Part shown: piece by piece, positions 1 through 9,244 of the stretch
How positions within the stretch are numbered: position 1 is the first letter of the stretch
Layout of the letters: the number at the start of each line of letters is the position of its first letter
Origin: Actinokineospora diospyrosa
Lineage (GTDB): Bacteria > Actinomycetota > Actinomycetes > Mycobacteriales > Pseudonocardiaceae
Length of the DNA: 64,000 nt
Direction of reading: 5' to 3'
Assembly (NCBI RefSeq): GCF_024171925.1
Contig: NZ_JAMTCO010000015.1
Location: forward strand, 124,001 to 188,000
Program-made: the position numbers and the translations under genes
Notes under the pieces: generated by a model
Seen by the model: the letters and a program-made list of their open reading frames with translations, nothing else
The model's database searches: none
Told to the model about the DNA's origin: nothing

Positions 1-864
1 GCCCGGTGCGTTCGGCTGGTGCCGGTGCTGGACCGCGTGCTGGCGGTCCTCGACGAGCTGCCGGTGCCCGCGATGCCGGACGGGACGCCCGCGGATCGGT
101 TGCCCGGGCGCCACCGGGCGGACTGGGAGCAGCTGCACGACTGGTACGCGGGCACCAACGGCCGGTCCGGTCCGGAAACCCTGCGCGCGGCGGCGGACCA
201 GGCGCTGCGCCAGCTGCTGACCAACGCCAAGCGCATGCTCGCGGCAGCGGGCACCGGCGTCAGCAGGCGCGCTGACCTGCTCAAACTGGCCTCCTGGTTC
301 GACGGCTCGGACTCCGGGGCAGCCCATCGGCTCTACGCGGCGACGTTCGGTGCCTACCCCGTCCGGCACCTCTCCGGCGGGCCGGAGGAGCTCGGGGTGC
401 GCGACGGCGCGAGCACCTCGTGGTGGGACGCCACCCCGGTCGACGTGCCGATCAGCCTGCGGGACCGGGGTGATCGCAGCGCGCGGGGCCGGACGTCCTC
501 CGTCCCGGACCCGGGCTTGGACGCCGAGCGTTTGCTCGCCCAGGCACGCGAGGAGGCGCGGGAACGCGAGCAGGCGGCCGCCGAGCTGGTCGCGGCAGGG
601 GAACTCGACGGGGCTCGGGTGAGCCCGGCAGCGCGAGAGCTCCTGCTCGGACTCCTCAGCTCGCTGCTGGCCAAGCACCAGGACATGGCGGAGCCCGCCA
701 CGGAGACCAACACCGACCTGGAGCTGCTGATCGAGGCGGAACCCGCGCTGGGCGCGAACACGACGCTGCACGCCAGAGACGGGTCGGTGGTCGTGCACGA
801 CTTGCGGCTCACCGCGCGCCGCCCGTCCAGTGCCGGGGGCGCACGATCGGCGGGAGCCGGGTGA
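1..864 (+). CDS. Wadjet-like JetA subunit, DUF2397 / TIGR02677 family (5' truncated by window edge)
   Basis: The frame is open from base 1, so the true start lies outside the window; this is the C-terminal ~287 residues of a protein that in this family is usually near 500 aa. The assignment rests on the C-terminal part and above all on the next three genes, which form the fixed order DUF2397-DUF2398-SMC-DUF2399. In Wadjet systems the first protein is the kleisin-like (MukF-like) subunit that bridges the SMC heads during extrusion of plasmid DNA. A charged helical stretch rich in Ala, Arg and Glu (about residues 175-200 of the visible part) fits such a role. The stop overlaps the next start by 4 bp. 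A Met/Val at base 19 could serve as a start but would leave an abnormally short protein. Confidence 0.7.
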   Translation, partial: ARCVRLVPVLDRVLAVLDELPVPAMPDGTPADRLPGRHRADWEQLHDWYAGTNGRSGPETLRAAADQALRQLLTNAKRMLAAAGTGVSRRADLLKLASWFDGSDSGAAHRLYAATFGAYPVRHLSGGPEELGVRDGASTSWWDATPVDVPISLRDRGDRSARGRTSSVPDPGLDAERLLAQAREEAREREQAAAELVAAGELDGARVSPAARELLLGLLSSLLAKHQDMAEPATETNTDLELLIEAEPALGANTTLHARDGSVVVHDLRLTARRPSSAGGARSAGAG

Positions 865-2111
865 CCACCGACGAACACCGGGCGGCGAGCCGCAGGCGGG
901 CAGCGCAGGTGCTGCTCATGCACCCCATCATCACGGCGGCTGAGCGGCCGGAGGACTTGGCGCTCATACGCGGCCACGCGGCCGAGCTCAAGACGATGTT
1001 CAAGCGGACGCTCAACTACCAGCTCGTCATCGAGTCCGGTTTCGCACGGCTGCTGAAGACCCCGCTCAGCCAGGACACCGTCGTACGGCCTGCACTCGCG
1101 ACCAACGGAACGGAGTTCGCACCCCGGACCTACGCGTACCTCGCGCTGGTGTGCGCGAGCCTGCTGTCGCCGAACACCGGGGAGCAGGTGCTGATGAGCG
1201 AACTGGTGGAACAGGTCAGGGCCGATGCGGTCACCGCGGCGATCGCCATCGACGACACGACGGCCGAGCAGCGGCACCTGGTGCGCGCGATCAGCCTGCT
1301 CGTCACCTGGGGCGTCTTGTCCGAAGTAGACGGTTCAGTCGCCGGGTGGGAACACCGGCAGGACGAGGAAGCCCTGCTGGACGTCCACCGCGGACTGCTC
1401 CCGCACCTGTTGACGCGCAGCCTGCGCGATGTCGACGACCCCGGCCGGCTGATCAGCGGCACGCCCGTCGAACCGCTGGCCGCCGAGCGACCGCGGCGCG
1501 ATCTGCGGCGCAAGCTCGTCGAGAACCCCCTGGTCCGCCGCGAGGACCTGCCCGAGGCCGAACGCGACGTCCTGTCCCGCGAGCGCAGGGAGCTCACCAG
1601 GGTGCTGGAGGAGTCCTTCGGTCTGGTGTTGGAGGTCCGGGCCGAAGGTGCCCTGGCCTACGACGTCGACGACGACCTCAGCGATGTGCGGTTCCCCGGG
1701 ACGGGCACCACCGCCCATGCCGCGCTGCTGCTGGTGAACGCACTGACGGACGAACTACGCCCCACCGCGACGACAACGGCGACGATCGATGAGCGTGTCG
1801 TGCCGGGCGCTTTCGTCTCCTGGGACACCGCGCAGTCAGCTCTCGACCTGGTCGTGGAGCAGTACGGCAGCGCGTTCGCCAAGGGCGCGGTGGCGGATCA
1901 GGACCGCCTGCGCACGGACGTCCTCGACCTCTTGCAGGCGGTGTCCCTGGCGGTCGTCGTGCCGGGCGGTTTCGTGCTGCACCCCGCCGCCGCGAGGTAC
2001 CGGCCAGAACCACACCGCGCGCCCGCGAAGACCCGGGCTCAACGCAGGCTCGACGACGCACCACCCGCACTGTTCTCGACCGGCCAGTCCGATCACGAGG
2101 GGGAGTCATGA
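861..2111 (+). CDS. Wadjet-like JetB subunit, DUF2398 / TIGR02678 family
   Basis: A 416-aa protein starting at a GTG that overlaps the previous stop (GTGA) and ending in ATGA with the next gene, so the operon is translationally coupled. Family knowledge: DUF2398 proteins are the MukE/kite-like subunit of non-canonical SMC complexes. The N-terminal motif LLMHPIITAAERPEDLALIR and the run of winged-helix-like helical segments through residues 80-330 fit the family, as does the length. It has no catalytic motif and is expected to act as the kite partner of the kleisin. It is placed between the kleisin-like and SMC-like genes, as in other jetABCD loci. Confidence 0.75.
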   Translation: MTTDEHRAASRRRAAQVLLMHPIITAAERPEDLALIRGHAAELKTMFKRTLNYQLVIESGFARLLKTPLSQDTVVRPALATNGTEFAPRTYAYLALVCASLLSPNTGEQVLMSELVEQVRADAVTAAIAIDDTTAEQRHLVRAISLLVTWGVLSEVDGSVAGWEHRQDEEALLDVHRGLLPHLLTRSLRDVDDPGRLISGTPVEPLAAERPRRDLRRKLVENPLVRREDLPEAERDVLSRERRELTRVLEESFGLVLEVRAEGALAYDVDDDLSDVRFPGTGTTAHAALLLVNALTDELRPTATTTATIDERVVPGAFVSWDTAQSALDLVVEQYGSAFAKGAVADQDRLRTDVLDLLQAVSLAVVVPGGFVLHPAAARYRPEPHRAPAKTRAQRRLDDAPPALFSTGQSDHEGES

Positions 2112-5100
2112 TCGGCGACAGCGGCGAGCTCGCCTTGGGCACGCAAAAGCGCCATAGCCAGCGCTGGCGGATCACCCGAGCGGGCATCCTGAACGTCTGG
2201 TTCTACTACGACGCCGAGTTCGTGTTCTCCGGCGGCCGGATGATCCTGCGTGGCACCAACGGTTCTGGTAAGAGCAGGGCATTGGAGATGCTGCTGCCCT
2301 TCCTGCTCGACGCCGACCGCCGCAAGATGGACGCGACCGGGTCCGGCAAGGTCCGGCTGGAAGACCTGATGCGCAACGGGGCTGAGGGGCAAACCAACCG
2401 GTTGGGCTACCTCTGGCTCGAGGTCACCCGCGAGGTCGAGACCGACGACGGGACCGAGCGGCAATTCCGGACCATCGGCGCCCTCATCCGGTTCTCCGCG
2501 AGCACCGGCGAGGCGAAGCCCTGGTACTTCACCACCCCGCTGCGGGTGGGCGAGGAACTGCGGCTGATGGACGACCGCAGGCAGCCGCTCTCGCGGGAGA
2601 AGCTCGGCGAGCTGCTCGGTCCGGACTTGATCACCGACCGGGCCGAGGTGCACCGCGAACGCGTCGGCGCTCTCGTCTTCGGTCTCACCGGCCAGACCGC
2701 GCGCGAGCGGTACGCCGGTCTCCTCCAGCTCTTGCACACGTTGCGCGCGCCGGACATGGGCAACCGCATCGATGAGGGCAACCTGCCGAAGATCCTTTCC
2801 GACGCCTTGCCACCGCTGTCGGAAGTGACTCTGCGCGAGGCGGGCGAACGGCTCGACTCGTTGAAGGACTCCCGCGATGAGCAGCGGCGCCTGCTCGAAG
2901 CGGTGGAGCAGGTCAACGGGCTGCTCGACATCTACCGGCGGTACACCGCGCGGACCCTCAGCGATTCCGCCGAGCACGCCGCCAAAGCAGCGGCCCAGAC
3001 GGTCGATCTGGAACAGAAGAGCCTTGCGGCAAAGGAATGGCACGCACGTCTAGCTGGCGAGCATGCCCTTGCTGTCTCCACCATCACCGTGAAACGGGAG
3101 GAGCAGGAGGTCCTGGCGGAGACGATCAGGGGCATCGAAAGCTCCGACCTCTACCGGACCAGCATCGACCTGCACAACTTGGCCAACACGGTGGACACGC
3201 TCAGGCGGGCATCCGGCCTGGCGTTGGGTGCGGCCCAGGACCGTCGCAACGAAGAAGCCGCAGCCGTCCGCCGAGCTGACAACCAGGCCGAAACCGCGGT
3301 GCACGAGGGGAACTCGGTCAAGCCCGTCCTTGAACAGGCCCGTGATGCCCTGGCGGCGGCGCACCTGCCGACGGGTGCGCTTCCCACTGCGGTGACGGCA
3401 ATGACTGCACCCGGGGCCTCTCGAGCGGAAGAGGTACGTCTCGATCTCGATAGTTCACCGGAGCTCGTGAAGCGTCCTGCGCACAGCATCCTGCAGGTTT
3501 CACCCAGTTCCCTCGACGACGTCGTCACAACCACCCGCGACTTGGGCGATGCGGCTGAGCGACGCGAATCCCAGGCGCGGAGCAGGCTGGCGACAGCGGA
3601 GAAGCTGGAGCAGAAGGAAAGGGCGACGCGCGTCGCCGAAGACAAGGCACAGGACGCCGCTGACAAAGCGGAAGCCGCGGCGGAACTCGCACAGGAAGCA
3701 GCGGAATCGCGGGACGACCAGGCGCGCGAGTTGGCCGCGTTGTGGCGCAAGTGGACAGTTGATGACCACTCCACCAGCGCCCTTGGTGAGGTCGACTGGT
3801 CGCGAACCCCGGTGGGTCCGCTGCTGTTGGATGCGGACTCCCTGGCCGGAGCACATGAGCACAACGACGACCTCAAGCTGCTGGACGCCGCAGCCGTGGA
3901 GGCGGCGAGTCCGGCTCGGGAGGCCATCGCCGCTGGTCGGGCCGAACTGCGGCACCGGCAACAGGAAGACGACCGGACCCGGGCTCAAGTGGTCGCCGAG
4001 CGCCGCGACCTGCTCGCCGCGCGCGACCCAGAACCGCCCGCGGCACCCTGGATCGGCGGCGGTCCCGCCGGGGCCTTGCCCTTGTGGCGGGTTGTCGACT
4101 TCGCGGACGCGGTGCCGGAGCAGCAACGGGCAGGCCTCGAAGCGGCGTTGATGGCCGCAGGACTGCTGTCCGCCTGGATCACCCCGGACGGTTCGGTGCG
4201 CGCCGAGACGGGCCAGGTCCTGCTCACCGATTCCGCCCCGGCGGTCGAGGGATCGATTCGCGCCGCACTGCGCTGGGACGAGGCGAGCACCCTGCCAGAA
4301 CCGCTGGTCACCGGGGTGCTGTCCCGGATCGGCCTCGGGCGCGGAGCGGGAACCTGGGTGGACGGCGACGGTCGCTGGGGAGCTGGTCCGCTGAGCGGTA
4401 GGCACCAGGTCGACCGGGCGAGGCACATCGGGGCGGCTGCCCGGGCCGCGGCCAGGGCGGAACGGCTCGCTCAGATCGTCGAACTACTAGCCGCTCTCGA
4501 CGCGAGGGATGCCGGCCGCGGACTCGAACTGGAGCAGTGGGGGCGCCGGGAGAACGAACTCAACCAGCTTGTGCGCACGTCTCCCTCCTCGAACGACCTG
4601 CTCCAGGCCAGGTTGCGGGCGGGCAACGCAGACCGGGAGGCGGCCGATTCGAGCAGGGCCGCGGGCCGGTTGCGGCAAGCGGCGACCACGCTGCGCACTG
4701 AGCTGACCAGCGACCAGCGCGCCCATGCTGAGCAGTGCGTTCGGATCGGCCTCCCGCAAGATCGCCAAGGCTTGACCGAGATCGGCGAGGCGGCCCGTGA
4801 GGCCATTCGGTCATGCCGCGACCTGGTCCGGCAGGTCAACCGATTGCAGGCAGCCATAGGGACACACGACGGCCTGGCAAGGGAGGTCGACGACGCGGCG
4901 GGCAAGCGGGGTGCGGCCGAGCGGATTGCGGACGAGGCGTGGGGTGAGTGGCACCGCGAACACGCCGGGTACACCGCGGTGCAGGAAGCCGTGGGCGCTG
5001 ACATCGCCGACGTGCAACGACGCTTGCAGGACGCCAAGAGGGAACTCGGCAAGGTCCGCATCGAGGTCAACGCGTTGAACCTCGAAGAACGACGACTGAG

Positions 5101-6286
5101 TGACCAGACAACAGCGGCGGCAGGACTCACCGAACAGGCCGCGCAGGACCTGTCCCGCGGTGCCGCGACCATGCGGGACGCGCTCAACCAGCTTGAGCGC
5201 AAGGTCGCGGTCCCGGGCGTATTTCAGGCCGCGGCCAAGCGCATTCCCCCAACCGCGTCCGAATCGGCGACGGCAACCGAAGCGATCGCTTTCGCCCGGC
5301 AGGTCCAAGAAGCGGTGGACCGCAGCGGTGCCAAGGTCGACGAGAGCGCCTTGGTGCGGGCTCTGCAAACGGCCGCCAGCGAACTCACCAACACCTTTGA
5401 CCTGAACTACGACTTGGTGGCGGGGATCTGGCAGGTCGAGCTGACCGACGCGACAGGCAGGCAACCCGTCGTGGTCGCGGCGGAGAACCTGCGGGAACGG
5501 GCTGACCGGGCGGGGAGCGCCCTCACCGACCGCGAGCACCAGGTCTTCACCGACTTCGTGGTCGGCGGCGTCGGTGAGGAGCTGCGCCGACGGCTCATCC
5601 AGGCCGACCAACTGGTGAAGGCGATGAACACCAGCCTGGCCGACATCCGCACCAGCCACGGCATCGGGGTGCGGTTGCGCTGGGTGCTGACCGAGGACGC
5701 CGACAGCCGTATCGCCCGCATCCGCGAGCTGGTGCAGGCCAGCTCCGCCGTGCGCTCGCCGGAGGAGACCGCGGAGCTGATCGTGCTGCTCAAAGAGCGG
5801 GTGGATGAGCAGTTCGCCCGAGATGCCGATGGCGGCTACCGCGCCCACCTGAGCACCGCGGCGGATTACCGGCAGTGGCACCGCGTGGAGGTGACCATCC
5901 TGGGCCCGGCACCCGGCCAGGAGCGCAAGATCAGCAGGAAGGCGAAGCTGTCCCAGGGCGAAACCCGGTTCGTGTCTTACGTCGCGCTATTCGCCGCCGC
6001 CGATGCGTACCTGTCTGGACTGCCCGACACCGACTTGGCGTTGCGGCTCATCCTGCTCGACGACGCCTTCGCCAAGGTCGACGAGCGGACCATCGGCGAG
6101 TTGATGGGGCTGCTGGTGCGGTTGGACCTGGACTTCTGCATGACCGGACACGCGCTGTGGGGCACCTACGGCCAAGTGCCCAGCGTCGATGTCTACGAGA
6201 TCCGCCGCTCGGAGGGCACGGCGGCCATCGCGACCCGTGTGCATTGGGACGGACACACCCGGCATTACCTGAAGTCGACGGGGTGA
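2108..6286 (+). CDS. Wadjet-like JetC, SMC/MukB-type ATPase (TIGR02680 family)
   Basis: A 1392-aa SMC-like ATPase. Walker A GTNGSGKS is at residues 49-56, the ABC signature LSQGE at about 1281 and Walker B LILLDDAFAKVDE at about 1314-1326. Between the two head halves are long coiled-coil stretches rich in Ala, Glu, Arg and Gln (about 270-520 and 770-1080) flanking a less helical middle. No CxxC zinc hook is visible, which separates it from Rad50/SbcC. In Wadjet this subunit dimerises and drives ATP-dependent loop extrusion on small circular DNA. The start ATG overlaps the jetB-like stop by 4 bp, and the jetD-like gene follows after 6 bp. Confidence 0.85.
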   Translation: MIGDSGELALGTQKRHSQRWRITRAGILNVWFYYDAEFVFSGGRMILRGTNGSGKSRALEMLLPFLLDADRRKMDATGSGKVRLEDLMRNGAEGQTNRLGYLWLEVTREVETDDGTERQFRTIGALIRFSASTGEAKPWYFTTPLRVGEELRLMDDRRQPLSREKLGELLGPDLITDRAEVHRERVGALVFGLTGQTARERYAGLLQLLHTLRAPDMGNRIDEGNLPKILSDALPPLSEVTLREAGERLDSLKDSRDEQRRLLEAVEQVNGLLDIYRRYTARTLSDSAEHAAKAAAQTVDLEQKSLAAKEWHARLAGEHALAVSTITVKREEQEVLAETIRGIESSDLYRTSIDLHNLANTVDTLRRASGLALGAAQDRRNEEAAAVRRADNQAETAVHEGNSVKPVLEQARDALAAAHLPTGALPTAVTAMTAPGASRAEEVRLDLDSSPELVKRPAHSILQVSPSSLDDVVTTTRDLGDAAERRESQARSRLATAEKLEQKERATRVAEDKAQDAADKAEAAAELAQEAAESRDDQARELAALWRKWTVDDHSTSALGEVDWSRTPVGPLLLDADSLAGAHEHNDDLKLLDAAAVEAASPAREAIAAGRAELRHRQQEDDRTRAQVVAERRDLLAARDPEPPAAPWIGGGPAGALPLWRVVDFADAVPEQQRAGLEAALMAAGLLSAWITPDGSVRAETGQVLLTDSAPAVEGSIRAALRWDEASTLPEPLVTGVLSRIGLGRGAGTWVDGDGRWGAGPLSGRHQVDRARHIGAAARAAARAERLAQIVELLAALDARDAGRGLELEQWGRRENELNQLVRTSPSSNDLLQARLRAGNADREAADSSRAAGRLRQAATTLRTELTSDQRAHAEQCVRIGLPQDRQGLTEIGEAAREAIRSCRDLVRQVNRLQAAIGTHDGLAREVDDAAGKRGAAERIADEAWGEWHREHAGYTAVQEAVGADIADVQRRLQDAKRELGKVRIEVNALNLEERRLSDQTTAAAGLTEQAAQDLSRGAATMRDALNQLERKVAVPGVFQAAAKRIPPTASESATATEAIAFARQVQEAVDRSGAKVDESALVRALQTAASELTNTFDLNYDLVAGIWQVELTDATGRQPVVVAAENLRERADRAGSALTDREHQVFTDFVVGGVGEELRRRLIQADQLVKAMNTSLADIRTSHGIGVRLRWVLTEDADSRIARIRELVQASSAVRSPEETAELIVLLKERVDEQFARDADGGYRAHLSTAADYRQWHRVEVTILGPAPGQERKISRKAKLSQGETRFVSYVALFAAADAYLSGLPDTDLALRLILLDDAFAKVDERTIGELMGLLVRLDLDFCMTGHALWGTYGQVPSVDVYEIRRSEGTAAIATRVHWDGHTRHYLKSTG

Positions 6287-6292
6287 TCGCCG

Positions 6293-7591
6293 GTGTCGGG
6301 CATCCCGGAGGACATGCGTGCCTACTTGTTGGCAGTGGAGTTGGCCCCGGTGTGGTCGGCGCTGCGCAGGCGACTTGAGCGAAACGGGCTCTCGGCGACG
6401 GGTGTGCTCCAGGTTGAGCTGACCTACCAGGCGGCCGAGCGCCTGTCCGGCCTGCTGCGTCGGACCCTGTCGGCGGGAACCGTCCGCCTGAACCTCGCGG
6501 ACCTCGACAAGGCGCTGCGCAATTCCGCGGCCGCGCGTGGGCTTGTCCCGGTGGTCGCCGAACTCACCGGGGGCGCCATCGCCGACACCAAAGCCGCCAA
6601 CGCGGCGCGAATGGCTTCACGCCAAGGGCTATGGGAGAACTGGGAATCCTCGCTGATCGAATCCGGACTCGCAGCGGCTCCATGGGTTGCGCAGTGGCAG
6701 GAGGGTGTTCGGCGCGCGGGTTTGCTCACCCGCGCAGGTGAGTTGGCACCGGTGGTGATCCGGCAGGCGATGGCCGTGCTGCGCGCTCTGTCGCAGGTCG
6801 TCCCGCTGGGTGCGCCGCTTCCCGGTGCTGTGCGGCGGGCGGTTCCCGCTGATCCGGCCTTCGAGCTCGCCGAGCTGGCCAGCAGGTGCTGCGCGGACGC
6901 ACACGCACTTGATGACGGGCAGCTGACCAGCGCCTTAGTGCTGCGGGCGATCGCGGAGGCAAGCGGCGAATCGGTCCCGTCCACGGCGGCGCGACGGCGT
7001 GAGCTGTGGAGTTCTGTCGGCGTGTCGCCGGATACGGTGTCCGGCACGCTGCTGGCGTGGGCGCTCCGGCCGCCCGGCGACTCGCCGTGGGCCGTGATGA
7101 TGCGCGCACGCGCGGACTTGGGGCTGGTAACGCACATAACCCTGCAGGAATGGGCCGTTGCACGCGATGTCAACTGGGTCAGCTCGGGTGACCGGGTCCA
7201 CGTGTGCGAGAACCCGCAGATCGTCCAAGCCGCGGCCCGCGCAGGCGCTCTCGGCACCCTGCTGTGCACCTCCGGGAACCCGGCAACGGTTGCGCGCCTC
7301 GCCATCGACAAACTTCTGGAAGAGACCGGCGTTGCCTACCACGGAGACTTCGACCCACCGGGACTGCGCATCGCAAGTCGCCTCTACGCCCGGGGCGTGC
7401 AACCGTGGCGGTTCAACGAATCGGACTACCTCGAAGCCGTCCAGGCAGTCGCCCCGGCCATCACGTTCACTGGGGAAGTACCCGAGACACCGTGGAGTCC
7501 TGGCCTGGCAACAGCTATGCGAACGCACAACGTCGCGATCCACGAAGAAGCCGTTCTGGAACGCCTACTTCCCGACCTCGCCAACGAGTAG
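6293..7591 (+). CDS. Wadjet-like JetD nuclease, DUF2399 (TOPRIM) / TIGR02679 family
   Basis: A 432-aa protein with GTG start. The C-terminal third carries the DUF2399 TOPRIM signature: Glu306 in the CENPQ motif, then the strand GTLLCTSGNPA, then D352 and D354 in HGDFDPPG. These are the expected metal-binding residues of the topoisomerase VI-like nuclease subunit that cuts extruded plasmid DNA. The N-terminal ~250 residues match the helical DUF3323-type region. All expected acidic residues are present, so the enzyme looks intact. It is the last gene of the operon; no obvious hairpin follows before the convergent gene that ends 12 bp downstream. Confidence 0.8.
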   Translation: MSGIPEDMRAYLLAVELAPVWSALRRRLERNGLSATGVLQVELTYQAAERLSGLLRRTLSAGTVRLNLADLDKALRNSAAARGLVPVVAELTGGAIADTKAANAARMASRQGLWENWESSLIESGLAAAPWVAQWQEGVRRAGLLTRAGELAPVVIRQAMAVLRALSQVVPLGAPLPGAVRRAVPADPAFELAELASRCCADAHALDDGQLTSALVLRAIAEASGESVPSTAARRRELWSSVGVSPDTVSGTLLAWALRPPGDSPWAVMMRARADLGLVTHITLQEWAVARDVNWVSSGDRVHVCENPQIVQAAARAGALGTLLCTSGNPATVARLAIDKLLEETGVAYHGDFDPPGLRIASRLYARGVQPWRFNESDYLEAVQAVAPAITFTGEVPETPWSPGLATAMRTHNVAIHEEAVLERLLPDLANE

Positions 7592-7602
7592 CGATTGACG
7601 AA

Positions 7603-8073
7603 TCATGGCTGACCCGCTGGCTCTACCGCACGCCCTCCGATGTACCGGCGCATGTACCGGACGAAGGCGTCCACCGAGCCCCTGTCCAGCACATCCGCCC
7701 GTCGGACCTCGATCGACCTGAGCCGATGCCCGCTCCTGAGCTGCGCGGACGCGTTCGCCCAGTAGAGGAGGTCGGTGCCCGGGTCGTAAACCACGCAGAC
7801 GACCGGGGCATTGGCCGTGCGCCACGACTCGCTGTGCTGCCTGACCTTCACCCGGTACCCGCGCGCACTCCTATAGGACACTCCGCCCTTCACCTGCACC
7901 GCGATGGTGTACCCGGTGGGGCGGCACGCCTCGTTGAAGCTGACGTACAGGTCTTCACCGAAGTCGTTGTGGCCATCGATCTTCTGGACGATGTGGCCGC
8001 TCTCCTGGAACAACGAGGTGACTCGGTTGACCGCCCGGTCCTCCAGGAGCCTTCTGGGGTCAACCCGGCTCAT
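7603..8073 (-). CDS. DUF4365 domain protein, PD-(D/E)xK nuclease-like
   Basis: A 156-aa protein that is almost entirely a DUF4365 domain. The pattern GHNDFGEDLYV (residues 34-44), followed by IAVQVKGG (57-64), gives the D...E/D...QxK layout of restriction-type nucleases; D37, E40, D41, Q60 and K62 are the likely active-site residues. DUF4365 proteins are common in phage-defence islands, often fused to or next to other defence genes, but their role is mostly unproven. The gene converges on the JetD-like gene and lies downstream of the HTH gene on the same strand (180 bp gap), so it may be regulated by it. Function as a nuclease is inferred from the motif only. Confidence 0.65.
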   Translation of the reverse strand: MSRVDPRRLLEDRAVNRVTSLFQESGHIVQKIDGHNDFGEDLYVSFNEACRPTGYTIAVQVKGGVSYRSARGYRVKVRQHSESWRTANAPVVCVVYDPGTDLLYWANASAQLRSGHRLRSIEVRRADVLDRGSVDAFVRYMRRYIGGRAVEPAGQP

Positions 8074-8253
8074 GCGCGGGTCCAGCGGGAGAGCTGATAA
8101 CAGCGGCGTTCGGGCTCTTCGGCGGCGAGTTCCACGGTGGCATCCAGTTCTGACCGGGGTCGGAAGCGGTCGAGGTGGTTGCCAGCGAATCAGGGCGCGC
8201 GGAATTCAGCTAGGTGGTTGCAGGCGCGTCACCGGGGTTGACCCGGGGGCGGC

Positions 8254-8631
8254 TCAGTGCTTGTTGCGCCGCCGGGCCAGGTCGAACAGGTGCCGGTGCA
8301 TCTCGTCCAACCGGGTCAGGATCTCGTTGAGCCGCATCTCGACTACGTCGAGCCGCGACCGGAAGGGGTCATCGGGGTCAACGACCTCGCCCAACCGCAG
8401 CGGCGCCCGCCCGTGCAACACCGCACTCAGGTGGTCGGGGTGCAGGTCCAGCGCGACCGACAGCGCTTCAAGCGTGCGCGCACTCCGGCGGCGCACCACC
8501 GAGTGGTACTGCAGCTCGCGGATGATCGCCTGCGACACCTGCGACCGCTCCGCCAACTCCCGCTGCCGCCACCCAAGCTCCGCCAGCCGCGTCGTGATGA
8601 CCTTCGCGACCGCCGCCCAGTCCTCCGCCAC
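8254..8631 (-). CDS. XRE-type helix-turn-helix regulator
   Basis: A 125-aa protein with GTG start placed 3 nt after a clear GGAGGAG. Residues 8-65 form a Cro/C1-type HTH (WRQRELAERSQVSQAIIREL as the helix-turn-helix), followed by a Leu/Arg-rich amphipathic helix around residues 90-120 that may dimerise. It is clearly related to the HTH domain of the gene at 13282-14028: both share SQAIIREL, RRRS and RTLEALS. Both lie on the minus strand a few hundred bases to about a kilobase upstream of a recombinase gene or remnant, which suggests that this regulator belongs to the mobile element family rather than to the host. Confidence 0.8.
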   Translation of the reverse strand: MAEDWAAVAKVITTRLAELGWRQRELAERSQVSQAIIRELQYHSVVRRRSARTLEALSVALDLHPDHLSAVLHGRAPLRLGEVVDPDDPFRSRLDVVEMRLNEILTRLDEMHRHLFDLARRRNKH

Positions 8632-9244
8632 CTACTCCTCCGCGCCTCGCCCGTCACGGAGATATTAGTCCTAAAATCGGCTCATTTTGCTCTTCAGACA
8701 ATATCCGCGCCGAAATTGCCGAACTGGACTCCACCCCTCTTAAGCGAACATCTTAGGAGGCTTTGGGTTCTCCTCCAACACATAGGGCCAACTATGTTGG
8801 GCGGCGCTACGGAGCACAAAACCCCTCTTAGGATAAGAACCTCGGTTTATCTCTCTTAACGCATCGCTCGCGGAAGGCCTATGGGCGAGCAGGTGACCGC
8901 GATCCACCTTGAGCGGGTCAGACCCGACTACTCGATCATCGACACCGGACGCGACCACCCCACCCCAGCCCTCCACTGGCAAGCGGCCGCCCCGTGTGCC
9001 CAACGTCAGCAGCCGGACCGTATGACTAGTGCGTGACCGAGGCGTCAGGCCAGTGTTCATCTCCCGACTGGGCATGCTGCACGCCCGGTGCTGACCGCGC
9101 GGGCAGCATGTCAGCGGCCAGCGCTTGGTCACCATCGGCCACGCAGACGAGCGCCAGTGCCAACTTCCCGTCGCCGGTCGGCGACTATGATCTTCGTGCA
9201 GCGAAGTCGACTGGCGTGTGCGGATGATCTGCGGAGGAGTTTCC
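8632..9244. other. Long intergenic region with element debris
   Basis: About 610 bp without a convincing gene. Bases 8655-8870 are AT-richer than the surroundings and look like a promoter region. A 51-codon ORF at 8881-9036 is weak and may be a gene fragment. Bases 9001-9044 are a degenerate recombinase end plus tRNA-end copy (listed separately). The last ~200 bases are the leader of the NUDIX gene and show no other recognisable element. Confidence 0.6.
9001..9044 (+). pseudogene. Remnant 1: last codons of a serine recombinase plus att-like tRNA-Leu end
   Basis: Bases 9001-9042 align without gaps to 10345-10386 at 36 of 42 positions by eye. That second stretch is the end of a better preserved recombinase remnant. 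The encoded tail (NVSSRTV then stop) corresponds to NVSIRSV in remnant 2 and DVSIRSAG in the recombinase at 14294-15274. It is followed by GCGTGACCGAGG (9031-9042), one mismatch from the tRNA-Leu 3'-end copy GCGTGTCCGAGG. Only the extreme end of the gene is recognisable, so the call depends on the parallel with the other two copies. Confidence 0.6.
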
